A stretch of 64,000 nt of DNA from Sphingomonadales bacterium. Its GTDB lineage: Bacteria; Pseudomonadota; Alphaproteobacteria; Sphingomonadales; Sphingomonadaceae. Made by a program: the position numbers and the translations under genes. Of the stretch, positions 45,185 to 53,249 are shown one piece after another (positions within the stretch are counted from its first letter, which is position 1; each line of letters starts with the position of its first letter). The notes under the pieces were generated by a model. It was not told the origin of the DNA, did no database searches, and saw only the letters and a program-made list of their open reading frames with translations. The stretch is from NCBI GenBank assembly GCA_004173185.1, contig SEFZ01000016.1, forward strand, positions 32,558-96,557. The letters are read 5' to 3'.

Positions 45185-47100
45185 TGACCTCCTCCTATCG
45201 CCCCGACGCCCTGATCGCGTCCGACATTTCGGCCTATCTCGCGCTGCACCAGAGCAAGTCGCTGTTGCGCTTCATCACCTGTGGATCGGTGGACGACGGC
45301 AAGTCGACGCTGATCGGGCGGCTGCTGTACGATTCGAAACAGATATTCGAGGATCAGCTCGCCAGCCTTGAATCCGACAGCAAGCGCGTCGGCACGCAGG
45401 GGCAGGAAATCGACTTTGCGCTGCTGGTCGATGGCCTCGCCGCCGAGCGCGAGCAGGGCATCACGATCGACGTCGCCTATCGCTTTTTCGCGACCGAGAA
45501 GCGCAAGTTCATCGTCGCGGATACGCCGGGGCATGAACAATACACCCGCAACATGGTGACCGGCGCATCGACCGCCGATCTGGCGGTGATCCTGATCGAC
45601 GCGCGCAAGGGCGTGCTGACCCAGACGCGGCGGCATAGCTATCTCGCCCATCTGCTCGGCATCCGCCACATCGTGCTGGCGGTGAACAAGATGGATCTGG
45701 TCGGGTACGATCAGGCGCGCTTCGACGAGATCGTCGCGGACTATCGCGCGTTCGCCGAAAGCATCGGCATTTCGGCCTTCACGGCGATCCCGATTTCGGG
45801 GTTCAAGGGCGACAATATCACCGCGCTTTCCGAAAACACGCCGTGGTACAACGGGCCTTCGCTGATCGAGCATCTCGAAACGGTCGAACTCGATGTCGAT
45901 GCCGATCAGGCAAAGGCGTTTCGCCTGCCGGTGCAATGGGTCAACCGCCCCAATCTCGATTTCCGCGGGTTCGCTGGGCTGATCGCCAGCGGCAGCGTCA
46001 AGCCCGGCGACAAGGTCCGCATCCTGCCTTCGGGCCGCACGACCAGCGTTGCCCGCATCGTAGCGATGGGTGGCGACAAGGAACAGGCAGTTGCGGGCGA
46101 AAGCGTGACGATCACGCTGGCCGACGAAGTCGATTGCTCGCGTGGCGATGTGATCGCCGCTGCCGATGCCCCTCCGCAGACTGCCGACCAGTTCCAGGCG
46201 ACCATCGTTTGGATGGACCAGACCGAATTGCTTCCCGGACGCGGCTATTGGCTCAAATTGGGCACACAGACCGTCACCGCCACCGTCCAGCCGCCCAAGC
46301 ATCTGGTGTGCATCAACACGATGGCCGAGCTTTCGGCCAAGACGCTGGAGCTCAACGATATCGGCGTAGCGGAGGTCTACACCGACCGCGCAATCGTCTT
46401 CGAGCCCTATGCCGACAGCCACGATTTGGGCGGCTTCATCCTGATCGACAAGGCGACCAACGCCACGGTCGCGGCCGGCATGCTGAACTTCTCGCTGCGC
46501 CGGGCGCAGAACGTCCATTGGCAGGCGACCGAGATCAACCGCGAGGCGCATGCGCGGCAGAAGAACCAGGCGGCGCGGCTGCTGTGGTTCACCGGGCTTA
46601 GCGGCTCGGGCAAATCGACCATCGCCAATCTGGTCGAGAAAAAGCTGCATGCGATGGGAAAGCACAGCTTCCTGCTCGATGGCGACAATGTGCGCCACGG
46701 GCTGAACAAGGATCTGGGCTTCACCGATCAGGATCGCGTGGAGAATATCCGCCGCGTGGGCGAAGTCGCGCGACTGATGACCGATGCCGGGCTGATCGTG
46801 CTCACCGCCTTCATCTCGCCGTTCCGCGCCGAGCGCGAGCTGGCGCGCGGCATGATGCCCGAGGGCGAGTTCTTCGAGATATTTGTCGACACCCCACTGG
46901 AGGCCGCCGAAGCACGCGACGTGAAGGGCCTCTACAAGAAGGCGCGCGCGGGCGAGATCGCCCACTTCACCGGCATCACCAGCCCGTATGAGGCCCCGCT
47001 CAACCCCGAAATCCGGGTGGATACGACGAAGGAATCGCCTGAGGAGGCCGCTGAGCGGATCGTCGAGACGATCATGGGGACGTGGAGCCCGGTGATTTGA
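45184..47100 (+). CDS. cysNC: bifunctional sulfate adenylyltransferase subunit 1 / APS kinase
   Basis: A 638-residue fusion. Residues about 25-450 are CysN, an EF-Tu-like GTPase ('[20 protein letters not shown]', '[18 protein letters not shown]', '[12 protein letters not shown]'). Residues about 462-638 are CysC, APS kinase ('[20 protein letters not shown]', '[20 protein letters not shown]', '[14 protein letters not shown]'). The two reactions make PAPS for sulfate reduction or for sulfotransferases. It lies in the cysD-cysNC-cysQ operon. Confidence 0.97.
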   Translation: MTSSYRPDALIASDISAYLALHQSKSLLRFITCGSVDDGKSTLIGRLLYDSKQIFEDQLASLESDSKRVGTQGQEIDFALLVDGLAAEREQGITIDVAYRFFATEKRKFIVADTPGHEQYTRNMVTGASTADLAVILIDARKGVLTQTRRHSYLAHLLGIRHIVLAVNKMDLVGYDQARFDEIVADYRAFAESIGISAFTAIPISGFKGDNITALSENTPWYNGPSLIEHLETVELDVDADQAKAFRLPVQWVNRPNLDFRGFAGLIASGSVKPGDKVRILPSGRTTSVARIVAMGGDKEQAVAGESVTITLADEVDCSRGDVIAAADAPPQTADQFQATIVWMDQTELLPGRGYWLKLGTQTVTATVQPPKHLVCINTMAELSAKTLELNDIGVAEVYTDRAIVFEPYADSHDLGGFILIDKATNATVAAGMLNFSLRRAQNVHWQATEINREAHARQKNQAARLLWFTGLSGSGKSTIANLVEKKLHAMGKHSFLLDGDNVRHGLNKDLGFTDQDRVENIRRVGEVARLMTDAGLIVLTAFISPFRAERELARGMMPEGEFFEIFVDTPLEAAEARDVKGLYKKARAGEIAHFTGITSPYEAPLNPEIRVDTTKESPEEAAERIVETIMGTWSPVI

Positions 47101-47828
47101 GCGACGCGCTGCTTTCCGATGCCGAACTCGCCCGAGCAATCGCCGACGAGGCTGGCGCGTTGCTGCTGCGCATTCAGGAGGAAGGCGCGGACGGGGCACG
47201 GGGCGACCGCGAGGCAAATCTGCTGATCCTCGAACGGCTGCGCGCGGCGCGGCCCGACGATGCGATCCTCTCCGAAGAATCCGCCGACGATCCTGTTCGA
47301 CTGAGCCGCAGCCGCGTGTGGATCGTTGATCCGCTCGATGGCACGCGCGAATTTGGCGAGAGCCGCGCCGATTGGGCAGTGCATGTCGCGCTCGCGGTGG
47401 ATGGCGCGGCAGTGGCGGGCGCAGTCGCGCTGCCCCGACTGGGCGTGACGCTCGCGACCGATACGCCGCCGGTGCTCGCGGGTGGGCATTTGCCGCCGCG
47501 CATGCTGGTCAGCCGCACCCGGCCAAGCGCGCTCTGCGCGGATGTCGGCGCGAAGATCGGAGCCGAGCATATCGGCATGGGATCGGCAGGCGCGAAGGCG
47601 ATGGCAGTGGTGCGCGGCGAGGCGGAGATTTACCTCCATTCGGGCGGCCAGCATCAATGGGACAATTGCGCACCCGTCGCGGTGGCGCTTGCCGCGGGGC
47701 TGCATTGCTCGCGGATCGATGGCAGCCCGATCGTCTACAACCAGCCCGGAACCAGCGTTCCGGACCTGCTGATCTGCCGCCCCGAATGGTCACAAATCGT
47801 CTTAGAGTCGGTCGCTAACTGCACCTGA
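47097..47828 (+). CDS. cysQ: 3'(2'),5'-bisphosphate nucleotidase (CysQ, inositol monophosphatase family)
   Basis: A 243-residue Mg-dependent phosphatase that removes PAP, the by-product of PAPS use. Marks: '[10 protein letters not shown]' (metal Glu), '[15 protein letters not shown]' (the D-P-L-D-G-T metal site), and '[20 protein letters not shown]' (W-D). The start is taken as TTG 47097, which overlaps the cysNC stop (TTGA) and has GGAG 9 bases upstream; a GTG at 47082 is possible. It completes the sulfate-activation operon; a hairpin follows the stop. Confidence 0.9.
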   Translation: MSDALLSDAELARAIADEAGALLLRIQEEGADGARGDREANLLILERLRAARPDDAILSEESADDPVRLSRSRVWIVDPLDGTREFGESRADWAVHVALAVDGAAVAGAVALPRLGVTLATDTPPVLAGGHLPPRMLVSRTRPSALCADVGAKIGAEHIGMGSAGAKAMAVVRGEAEIYLHSGGQHQWDNCAPVAVALAAGLHCSRIDGSPIVYNQPGTSVPDLLICRPEWSQIVLESVANCT

Positions 47829-47839
47829 CTGATTCCCCT

Positions 47840-47864
47840 CGACTCGCGGATTCACCGCGAGTCG
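47840..47864 (+). terminator. perfect hairpin after cysQ
   Basis: CGACTCGCGG (47840-47849), loop ATTCA, CCGCGAGTCG (47855-47864): 10 perfect pairs starting 11 bases after the cysQ stop. There is no T-run, so it may end or protect the operon mRNA without being a classical intrinsic terminator. Confidence 0.6.
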
Positions 47865-47940
47865 TGCGTAGACGCTCGAATCCGAACATGGTAAATGCCA
47901 CGTTAGGGAGGGTGTCATTTCGGGCATCGATATTTGGTTT

Positions 47941-49062
47941 TTGCTGGCGGTTGGATTCAGCTTCACGGGCTATGCAGTGTACCTGCTTGGCCTGCGGCGT
48001 CAGCTCGTCCAGCCCAATCGCGCATCGTGGCTGATCTGGAGCGCAGCGACCGGATTGGAGGCGCTCACTTATGCCGCAGTGAACCCCGGCGCACCGCAAG
48101 GATGGGTGTTCGCAATCTCGGCGGTGGCCTGCATCGTGGTCACAATCGGCATCTGGAGCCGCTCATCCTGGTCGCCCCCCACCGGCACCGAAACCTTCTG
48201 TATCGCGGTCAGCATGATCGCATTGGTGCTGTGGCTGGTGTTCCAGGAAGCGATGTGGGCGCACCTGCTCGTCGTCATCGCAGTGCCCGTCAGCTTCTGG
48301 CCAACCTGGCAAAGCGTGTGGACCGATCGCGCGCGGGAGCGTTCGCCGGCATGGGGGCTGTGGACCTTTGGCGATCTCGCTACGCTGCTGATCTCCGTGC
48401 GTGGCCCCGATCTGGGCGTCGCCGAGCTTGGCTATGTGCTGGTCGAATTGCTGTGCCACGCCAGCGTCTGGTTCATCATCGGGTTGGCGACGATCAATCC
48501 GCTGCGCTCGTTCGGCGCACGGCGCGGGGCACTCCGGATTTTCGATCGCTACCGCCCTTCGAACAATCTCTTCACGGTCGGTGAGAACCATCTGGGCAAG
48601 GCCGTGTTTGCCGCGGCCGACTTTGCCGAGGGCGATATGCTGATCGAGTTTACCGGCCGGCGCTTCCATGCCGACAAGGTGCCCAGCCTGATGCGCGGCG
48701 GCGGCGACCGCTACGTGCAGGTGACCCCCGATCATTATATGGGCCCAAGCGGCCGGATCGACGATCTGGTCAATCACAGCTGCGTCCCCAATGCCGGACT
48801 GCGCTTCACCGATGACGGGATTTTCCTGGTCGCGGTGCGCGCGATCGTGCCGGGCGAGGAGATCAGCTGGGATTATTCGACCACGCTGCGCGAGAGCAAC
48901 TGGCACATGATCTGCCAGTGCAAGGCCCCCGAGTGCCGCCGCGTGATCGCCAATTTCGATGCGCTAGATCCCGACCGGCAGGAATATTTCCGCGCGCGCA
49001 ATCTGGTCGCGCCTTATCTGCGGCGTAAGGATGATATCGCGGTACGGCGTAGGGCGGGCTAA
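47941..49062 (+). CDS. polytopic membrane protein fused to a C-terminal SET domain
   Basis: A 373-residue two-part protein (from TTG 47941). Residues about 1-185 hold six or seven hydrophobic helices ('LAVGFSFTGYAVYLLGL', 'WVFAISAVACIVVTIGIW', 'CIAVSMIALVLWLVFQEAMW'). Residues about 205-335 are a SET lysine-methyltransferase domain: 'NHLGKAVFAAADFAEGDML', 'DLVNHSCVPNAGLRF' (the NHSC-x-PN motif), 'GEEISWDYSTTLRES' (the E-I-x-W-D-Y motif) and a post-SET zinc-type cluster 'CQCKAPECRR'. The GGGAGGG site at 47906-47912 favours a non-standard ATT start at 47917 ('SGIDIWFLLAV...'); TTG 47941 has no site. The membrane part is of unknown family. Function and target are unknown. Confidence 0.8.
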   Translation: MLAVGFSFTGYAVYLLGLRRQLVQPNRASWLIWSAATGLEALTYAAVNPGAPQGWVFAISAVACIVVTIGIWSRSSWSPPTGTETFCIAVSMIALVLWLVFQEAMWAHLLVVIAVPVSFWPTWQSVWTDRARERSPAWGLWTFGDLATLLISVRGPDLGVAELGYVLVELLCHASVWFIIGLATINPLRSFGARRGALRIFDRYRPSNNLFTVGENHLGKAVFAAADFAEGDMLIEFTGRRFHADKVPSLMRGGGDRYVQVTPDHYMGPSGRIDDLVNHSCVPNAGLRFTDDGIFLVAVRAIVPGEEISWDYSTTLRESNWHMICQCKAPECRRVIANFDALDPDRQEYFRARNLVAPYLRRKDDIAVRRRAG

Positions 49063-49098
49063 TCGATATTCCTCTTCCTTTCGGGGGAGAGGGCGAGG

Positions 49099-50961
49099 TT
49101 AAGCCGCCATTTCCTCGCCGACGGTCATCATCTTCGCCACGCCCAGCGTCAGGATAGCGCGTGCGCCCGTCCCCTTGCCGTCGCTGCGCAGTTCCAGGCC
49201 GCCTTCCATCGCCAGCATCGAATTGGCGCACCAATGGAGGCCGAGGCCGCCCGATTTATGCGCACGGGTCGAGAAGCCGCGCTGGAACAGCGTAGGGGCC
49301 TGGGCGGGGTCGAAGCCTTCGCCATCGTCGCGGATGACGATCTCGATCTTGTCGTCTTTTTCATGGATCGAGACCGAGATGCTGCCGCTGGTGCGGCCCG
49401 TCGCGGAGATCGCTTCGGCTGCGTTCGAGAAGAGATTGCCGACGACTTGTGACAGGATCACCCGGCTCGCCATCACCCAATGCGGCTTGCTCGGGAAGCT
49501 GAACGCGATCGAGGTTTCGCCCGAATAGCGCGCGATCGTGGCATTCTGCGCGACGATGTCGGAAATGTCGCAGGCATCGAGCGGCGGGCGCTCATGCGCG
49601 GCCTGTTGCTGGCTGCCGATGATCTCGAGGACGTGGTGGAGCGCTTCGCGGCCGATGGCGAATTGCTGCTTGCGATCCTCGCGCTCGTCATCGACCGCCT
49701 GATTGGCAGCGGCGACAAAGGCGACCAGCTTCTGGCGGCGCACGGCGGGCACGTCTTCCTTGGCGAGTTCGGACAGAGCGCGATCGAGGATCGTGCGGTC
49801 CACGCCCGCTTCACGCGCCGCACCCTGGCTCAGCACGGTGCTGATCGGGTTCAGGGCGTTGCGCACATTATGCATCACAGCAACCGCGCTTTCGCTGCGA
49901 CCGAGCGCGAAGCTCTGGCTCTCAAGCTGCTCGCGCAGATCCTTGAGCTGGGCGAGCATCGAATTGAAGCTGGTGACCAGGCTGCCAATCTCGTCGGCGC
50001 TGCGCTCATCGGTGAGCAGGCTGAGATTGCCCGACTGGCGGACGAGGCCCATGTGGCGCTCGACGCGGTTGAGCGGTTTCAGCACCAGCCGTGCGATCAA
50101 ACGGCGCAATACCAATAGCGCGATGGCCAGAACCACGGACGACCCGATCACCGCGATGATCAGCATCTGCAGGCCAAGGACAGACATTTCGCGCGGCACC
50201 GAATAAGCAGCGGTGGCGATTGCGCGGCCGTCCGGGCCGGGGATCGGCACCGTGATTTCCACGCGCGAACGCGTGGCGATCTTGGTGACTTCGTTGGACA
50301 AATTGGTGAGCGCCACGCTGGCCTTGAGCTGGAGCAGATTGCTGAGCTGCGCCGAATTGATCGCCCGCGCCATCAGCACATAGCCACGCGGCTCCCCGCT
50401 CCCGTCGCTGCGGCGCACCTGCGCCACGCCGACTGCGGCAAGCGTATCGCCAAGCTTCATGTAAAAGCCCGCCGAACTGTTGCCCTTAAGCGCCTTGGTC
50501 ATGTCGAGCTTGCCGATTGCCGCAGTCAATTGCTCGCGCATCGCCGGGACATCGGCTTCTTTGTCGATATAGCGCGCGATAACGATGCGCCCGTCATTGC
50601 CGACATAGGCCATGCCGTTCACATCGAGATTGACCATCGCCAGCGTCGAAAAGCTTTCCTCTTCAAACGCTTTGCTGGGTGCGGCCATGTAATCGTAGCT
50701 GGAGTTCCAGTCACCATAATCGCGCACGGCATTCTCGACCTTGGCCGAGAGATCATGGACCACCGCCTCGGTCCGCGCGACATGCGCGCTGACTGCGTCA
50801 CGCTCGAGCTGGTTGAAGCCGGGCGTGATGACGGTGGCGAGGAAGGCGGTCAACGCGACAGCGCCGAGCAACCCCACCCCGGTCAATATCAGGACGAGCT
50901 TGCCGCCGAGAGAGCCCGGCGCACGGAAGCGGCCCCAATTCAGGCGCACGGGGCGCGGCAT
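49099..50961 (-). CDS. CHASE4-HAMP sensor histidine kinase
   Basis: A 620-residue inner-membrane kinase. Helix 1 is at about 20-47, then a CHASE4-type periplasmic domain ('VENAVRDYGDWNSSYDYMA', 'LAMVNLDVNGMAYVGNDGRI'), helix 2 at about 268-290, HAMP ('VLKPLNRVERHMGLVRQSGN'), a phosphoacceptor region 'VMHNVRNALNPISTVLSQG' (His in HNVRN, an uncommon H-box), and HATPase ('LFSNAAEAISATGR', 'RDDGEGFDPAQAP', 'GGLGLHWCANSMLAMEGG'). The ATG at 50961 overlaps the upstream stop (TGATG), so it is coupled to the receiver-GGDEF-EAL gene, its likely partner. CHASE4 is thought to sense small ligands. Confidence 0.9.
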   Translation of the reverse strand: MPRPVRLNWGRFRAPGSLGGKLVLILTGVGLLGAVALTAFLATVITPGFNQLERDAVSAHVARTEAVVHDLSAKVENAVRDYGDWNSSYDYMAAPSKAFEEESFSTLAMVNLDVNGMAYVGNDGRIVIARYIDKEADVPAMREQLTAAIGKLDMTKALKGNSSAGFYMKLGDTLAAVGVAQVRRSDGSGEPRGYVLMARAINSAQLSNLLQLKASVALTNLSNEVTKIATRSRVEITVPIPGPDGRAIATAAYSVPREMSVLGLQMLIIAVIGSSVVLAIALLVLRRLIARLVLKPLNRVERHMGLVRQSGNLSLLTDERSADEIGSLVTSFNSMLAQLKDLREQLESQSFALGRSESAVAVMHNVRNALNPISTVLSQGAAREAGVDRTILDRALSELAKEDVPAVRRQKLVAFVAAANQAVDDEREDRKQQFAIGREALHHVLEIIGSQQQAAHERPPLDACDISDIVAQNATIARYSGETSIAFSFPSKPHWVMASRVILSQVVGNLFSNAAEAISATGRTSGSISVSIHEKDDKIEIVIRDDGEGFDPAQAPTLFQRGFSTRAHKSGGLGLHWCANSMLAMEGGLELRSDGKGTGARAILTLGVAKMMTVGEEMAA

Positions 50962-52874
50962 CAACCGTGCGTCCCGTTGCCCGGTTCCTGATCAAATCCG
51001 TCGTCGTTCCCGGCTGCATCGTCGATCCCGGCGTGATCCACCATCGTGCCACGCTGGGCGAGCGCCAGTGCGTCCTCGGCGTCCATCGGGCGCGCGAGAT
51101 AATAGCCCTGAAGGTGGCTGCAGCCGGCGACGCGGAGCGCCTGAAGCTGGGCCGCAGTCTCGACGCCCTCGGCCACGACTTCCATGCCTAGCGCGCGGCC
51201 GAGATGGATGATCGAATGGACAATCGCAGCGCTCTCACGCTCGCGGCCCATGCCATCGACGAAGCTGCGGTCGATCTTGAGGCAATCCAGCGCAAAGCGG
51301 CGGATGTTGTAGAGGCTCGAATAGCCAGTGCCGAAATCGTCCAGCGCGATGCGGAAGCCCATCTGGCGCAGCTTGAACAAGGTCTCGGCGGCGCGCTCGA
51401 CATTGTCGAAGATCGCGGTTTCGGTGATCTCGATCTGGAAGCGATTGGGGTTCACGCCCGCATTGGTCACGCGCTCGACGACATGGCCGACGAAATTGTG
51501 GCGGCGGAACTGGCGCGGCGAGAAATTGACCGAGACATATTGGTCAGGCCAGGTCTTCAGCGTGCGGACTGCTTCGTCGATTACCCAATCGCCCAGTTCA
51601 TGGATGAGGTTCGATTCCTCGGCGATGGGAATGAAGAGCGCGGGCGAGACCATGCCGTATTCGGGGCTGCACCAACGGATCAGCGCTTCGAAGCCCGTGA
51701 TTTCGAGCCCGCCGCGCGCGACGATCGGCTGGAAGACCAGCTTGAGTTCGCCCTTGGCGATCGCGCCCGAAAGACCGGTTTCGATCTGCCGGCGGAACTG
51801 GATCGATTCGTCCATGGTGTCGTCGAAGACGCGAACGCATCCGCGGCCCTGACGCTTGGCTTCGTTGAGCGCGAGATCGGCGCGACGCATCACATCGATG
51901 GGATCGCCGGTCGAGCCTGGCTGGATCACGACGACGCCGACGCTGGCCCCGCCCTGAACCGAATGGCCCATGACCTTAAAACTCACCGATACGGCCTTGA
52001 GCATCTTCTCGCAGCACATCACCGCTTCGTCTTCGCCGGTGACGTCAAAGAGCATGGCGAATTCGTCGCCGCCCAGACGCGCTACGAAACCGCCCATGGG
52101 CACCTGTTCGTGGAGAATTTCGCAGACCATGCGGATGAGTTCGTCGCCCGCCAGATGGCCCAGCGTATCGTTGACCAGCTTGAAGCGATCCAGATCCATC
52201 ATCGCCATCGCGAAGCACCGATCGCCCTTCACTGCCTGGCCCAATTCGTGGAGGAACGATAGCCGGTTCGGCGCGTCGGTCAGCGAATCATGGTTCGCCA
52301 TGTGAATGGCACGCGATTCATTGGCAGCGAGTTCGAGCTTCTGCTCCTCGAGCAGGGTGATCGCACCACGAAGCTCGCCATCAACCTGCCAGCGATGGCC
52401 GAGTGCGGTCGCGGTCTGCATCACTTCTTCGGCCTGAAACGGCTTGGCGATGTAGAAAATCTTGTCCGCTGGCCCTGCGGCACGGCTGATGTCGAGCGGC
52501 GAGAAATCGGAATAGCCGGTGACGATCACGAGATTGATATCGGGATCGAGCGCGCGGATGCGCTTGGCGGTTTCCTTGCCATCGATGCCCGGTGGCATGC
52601 GAACGTCGATAAAGGCGACCGAGAAACGCTCGCCAGTTTCGATCGAATTCTGCACGGCGGCGACTGCGTCGAGCCCCTGCATATGATGGTCGCAATCGAA
52701 CGCTCCAGGCCCGCCCGAAACTACGTGTGCGGCGGGCACGTCGTCATCGTCGCCGAAAAGTTCGGCAGCCATGGCGCCCAGCGCGGCATCGCTGCTGTCA
52801 GTGCGGTTCCCGCCGAAAACCTGGCGATACGACTGATGCATCGCCGGTTCGTCGTCCACGATCAAAATGCGCAC
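50961..52874 (-). CDS. receiver-GGDEF-EAL c-di-GMP turnover protein
   Basis: A 637-residue cytosolic protein started at GTG 52874. The receiver (about 1-165) has 'RILIVDDEPAMHQSYRQVF', phosphoacceptor Asp90 in 'VAFIDVRMPPGIDGKETA' and Lys in 'YIAKPF', with an unusual Asp-rich insertion (about 22-66) before the central strand. The GGDEF domain is intact ('ARLGGDEFAMLFD', near 268-272), with 'VPMG' where an RxxD inhibitory site would be. The EAL domain is intact ('GFEALIRWCSP', 'SVNFSPRQF', 'FQIEITETAIF', 'ALDDFGTGYSSLYN', 'VVAEGVET'). It may both make and break c-di-GMP under control of the CHASE4 kinase translated after it. Confidence 0.92.
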   Translation of the reverse strand: MRILIVDDEPAMHQSYRQVFGGNRTDSSDAALGAMAAELFGDDDDVPAAHVVSGGPGAFDCDHHMQGLDAVAAVQNSIETGERFSVAFIDVRMPPGIDGKETAKRIRALDPDINLVIVTGYSDFSPLDISRAAGPADKIFYIAKPFQAEEVMQTATALGHRWQVDGELRGAITLLEEQKLELAANESRAIHMANHDSLTDAPNRLSFLHELGQAVKGDRCFAMAMMDLDRFKLVNDTLGHLAGDELIRMVCEILHEQVPMGGFVARLGGDEFAMLFDVTGEDEAVMCCEKMLKAVSVSFKVMGHSVQGGASVGVVVIQPGSTGDPIDVMRRADLALNEAKRQGRGCVRVFDDTMDESIQFRRQIETGLSGAIAKGELKLVFQPIVARGGLEITGFEALIRWCSPEYGMVSPALFIPIAEESNLIHELGDWVIDEAVRTLKTWPDQYVSVNFSPRQFRRHNFVGHVVERVTNAGVNPNRFQIEITETAIFDNVERAAETLFKLRQMGFRIALDDFGTGYSSLYNIRRFALDCLKIDRSFVDGMGRERESAAIVHSIIHLGRALGMEVVAEGVETAAQLQALRVAGCSHLQGYYLARPMDAEDALALAQRGTMVDHAGIDDAAGNDDGFDQEPGNGTHG

Positions 52875-52939
52875 GGTACCGAAATCCCCCTAATGGACAT
52901 GGAAACGGGGTAAGCGGGTATCGTTAAGGAGGGGTAAAA

Positions 52940-53080
52940 ATGCCCGTCCGGCAGGCGGCGACCCGGGCCAGTAACCGGTTAAGTTTCGGGTCCGCAATTT
53001 CCCTGAATATCGCGGCGGCACCTCCCAGCCTACACGCCAATCTGCGCTGGCCGATTTTCCGGGAAGGCCTTCGCCAGTAA
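52940..53080 (+). CDS. 46-residue small ORF with near-perfect ribosome site
   Basis: ATG at 52940 is preceded by TAAGGAGGGG (52925-52934), matching almost the full anti-Shine-Dalgarno with 7 bases from AAGGAGG to the ATG. It ends at TAA 53078-53080. The peptide starts MPVRQAATRASNRLSFGS and ends PIFREGLRQ: basic, no clear helix, unrecognised. It lies in the 375-base gap between divergent signalling genes and is followed by a 13-bp hairpin. The ribosome site is the main support; codon bias cannot settle such a short frame. Confidence 0.45.
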   Translation: MPVRQAATRASNRLSFGSAISLNIAAAPPSLHANLRWPIFREGLRQ

Positions 53081-53127
53081 ACTTTCCATGCAGGCTTCTT
53101 CTCGCCCGAAGAGGCATGCATCCGGAG

Positions 53128-53170
53128 CAAGCCGAAGCCGTTCGACGATCCCTCTTGCGGCTTCGGCTTG
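53128..53170 (+). other. 13-bp perfect hairpin in the gap before the PAS kinase
   Basis: CAAGCCGAAGCCG (53128-53140) pairs perfectly with CGGCTTCGGCTTG (53158-53170) around a 17-base loop. No T-run follows. It may end the 52940-53080 small transcript or shape the leader of the PAS/HWE kinase gene. Nothing else was recognised in 53081-53249. Confidence 0.65.
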
Positions 53171-53249
53171 AACTCTGCCCCCCGATGCCATTGATTCCGC
53201 GCGGCGAGCGGCTAGTGATAGCTGCGATGCCCTTTCGAGCGCTCATTCC

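Noticed and set aside
45139..47217. 692-codon minus-strand ORF opposite cysNC
   Set aside because: Shadow of GC-rich codon use; cysNC has all its motifs on the plus strand and the antisense reading has none.
51204..52262. 352-codon plus-strand ORF opposite the GGDEF-EAL gene
   Set aside because: Antisense shadow; composition typical of such shadows and no ribosome site.
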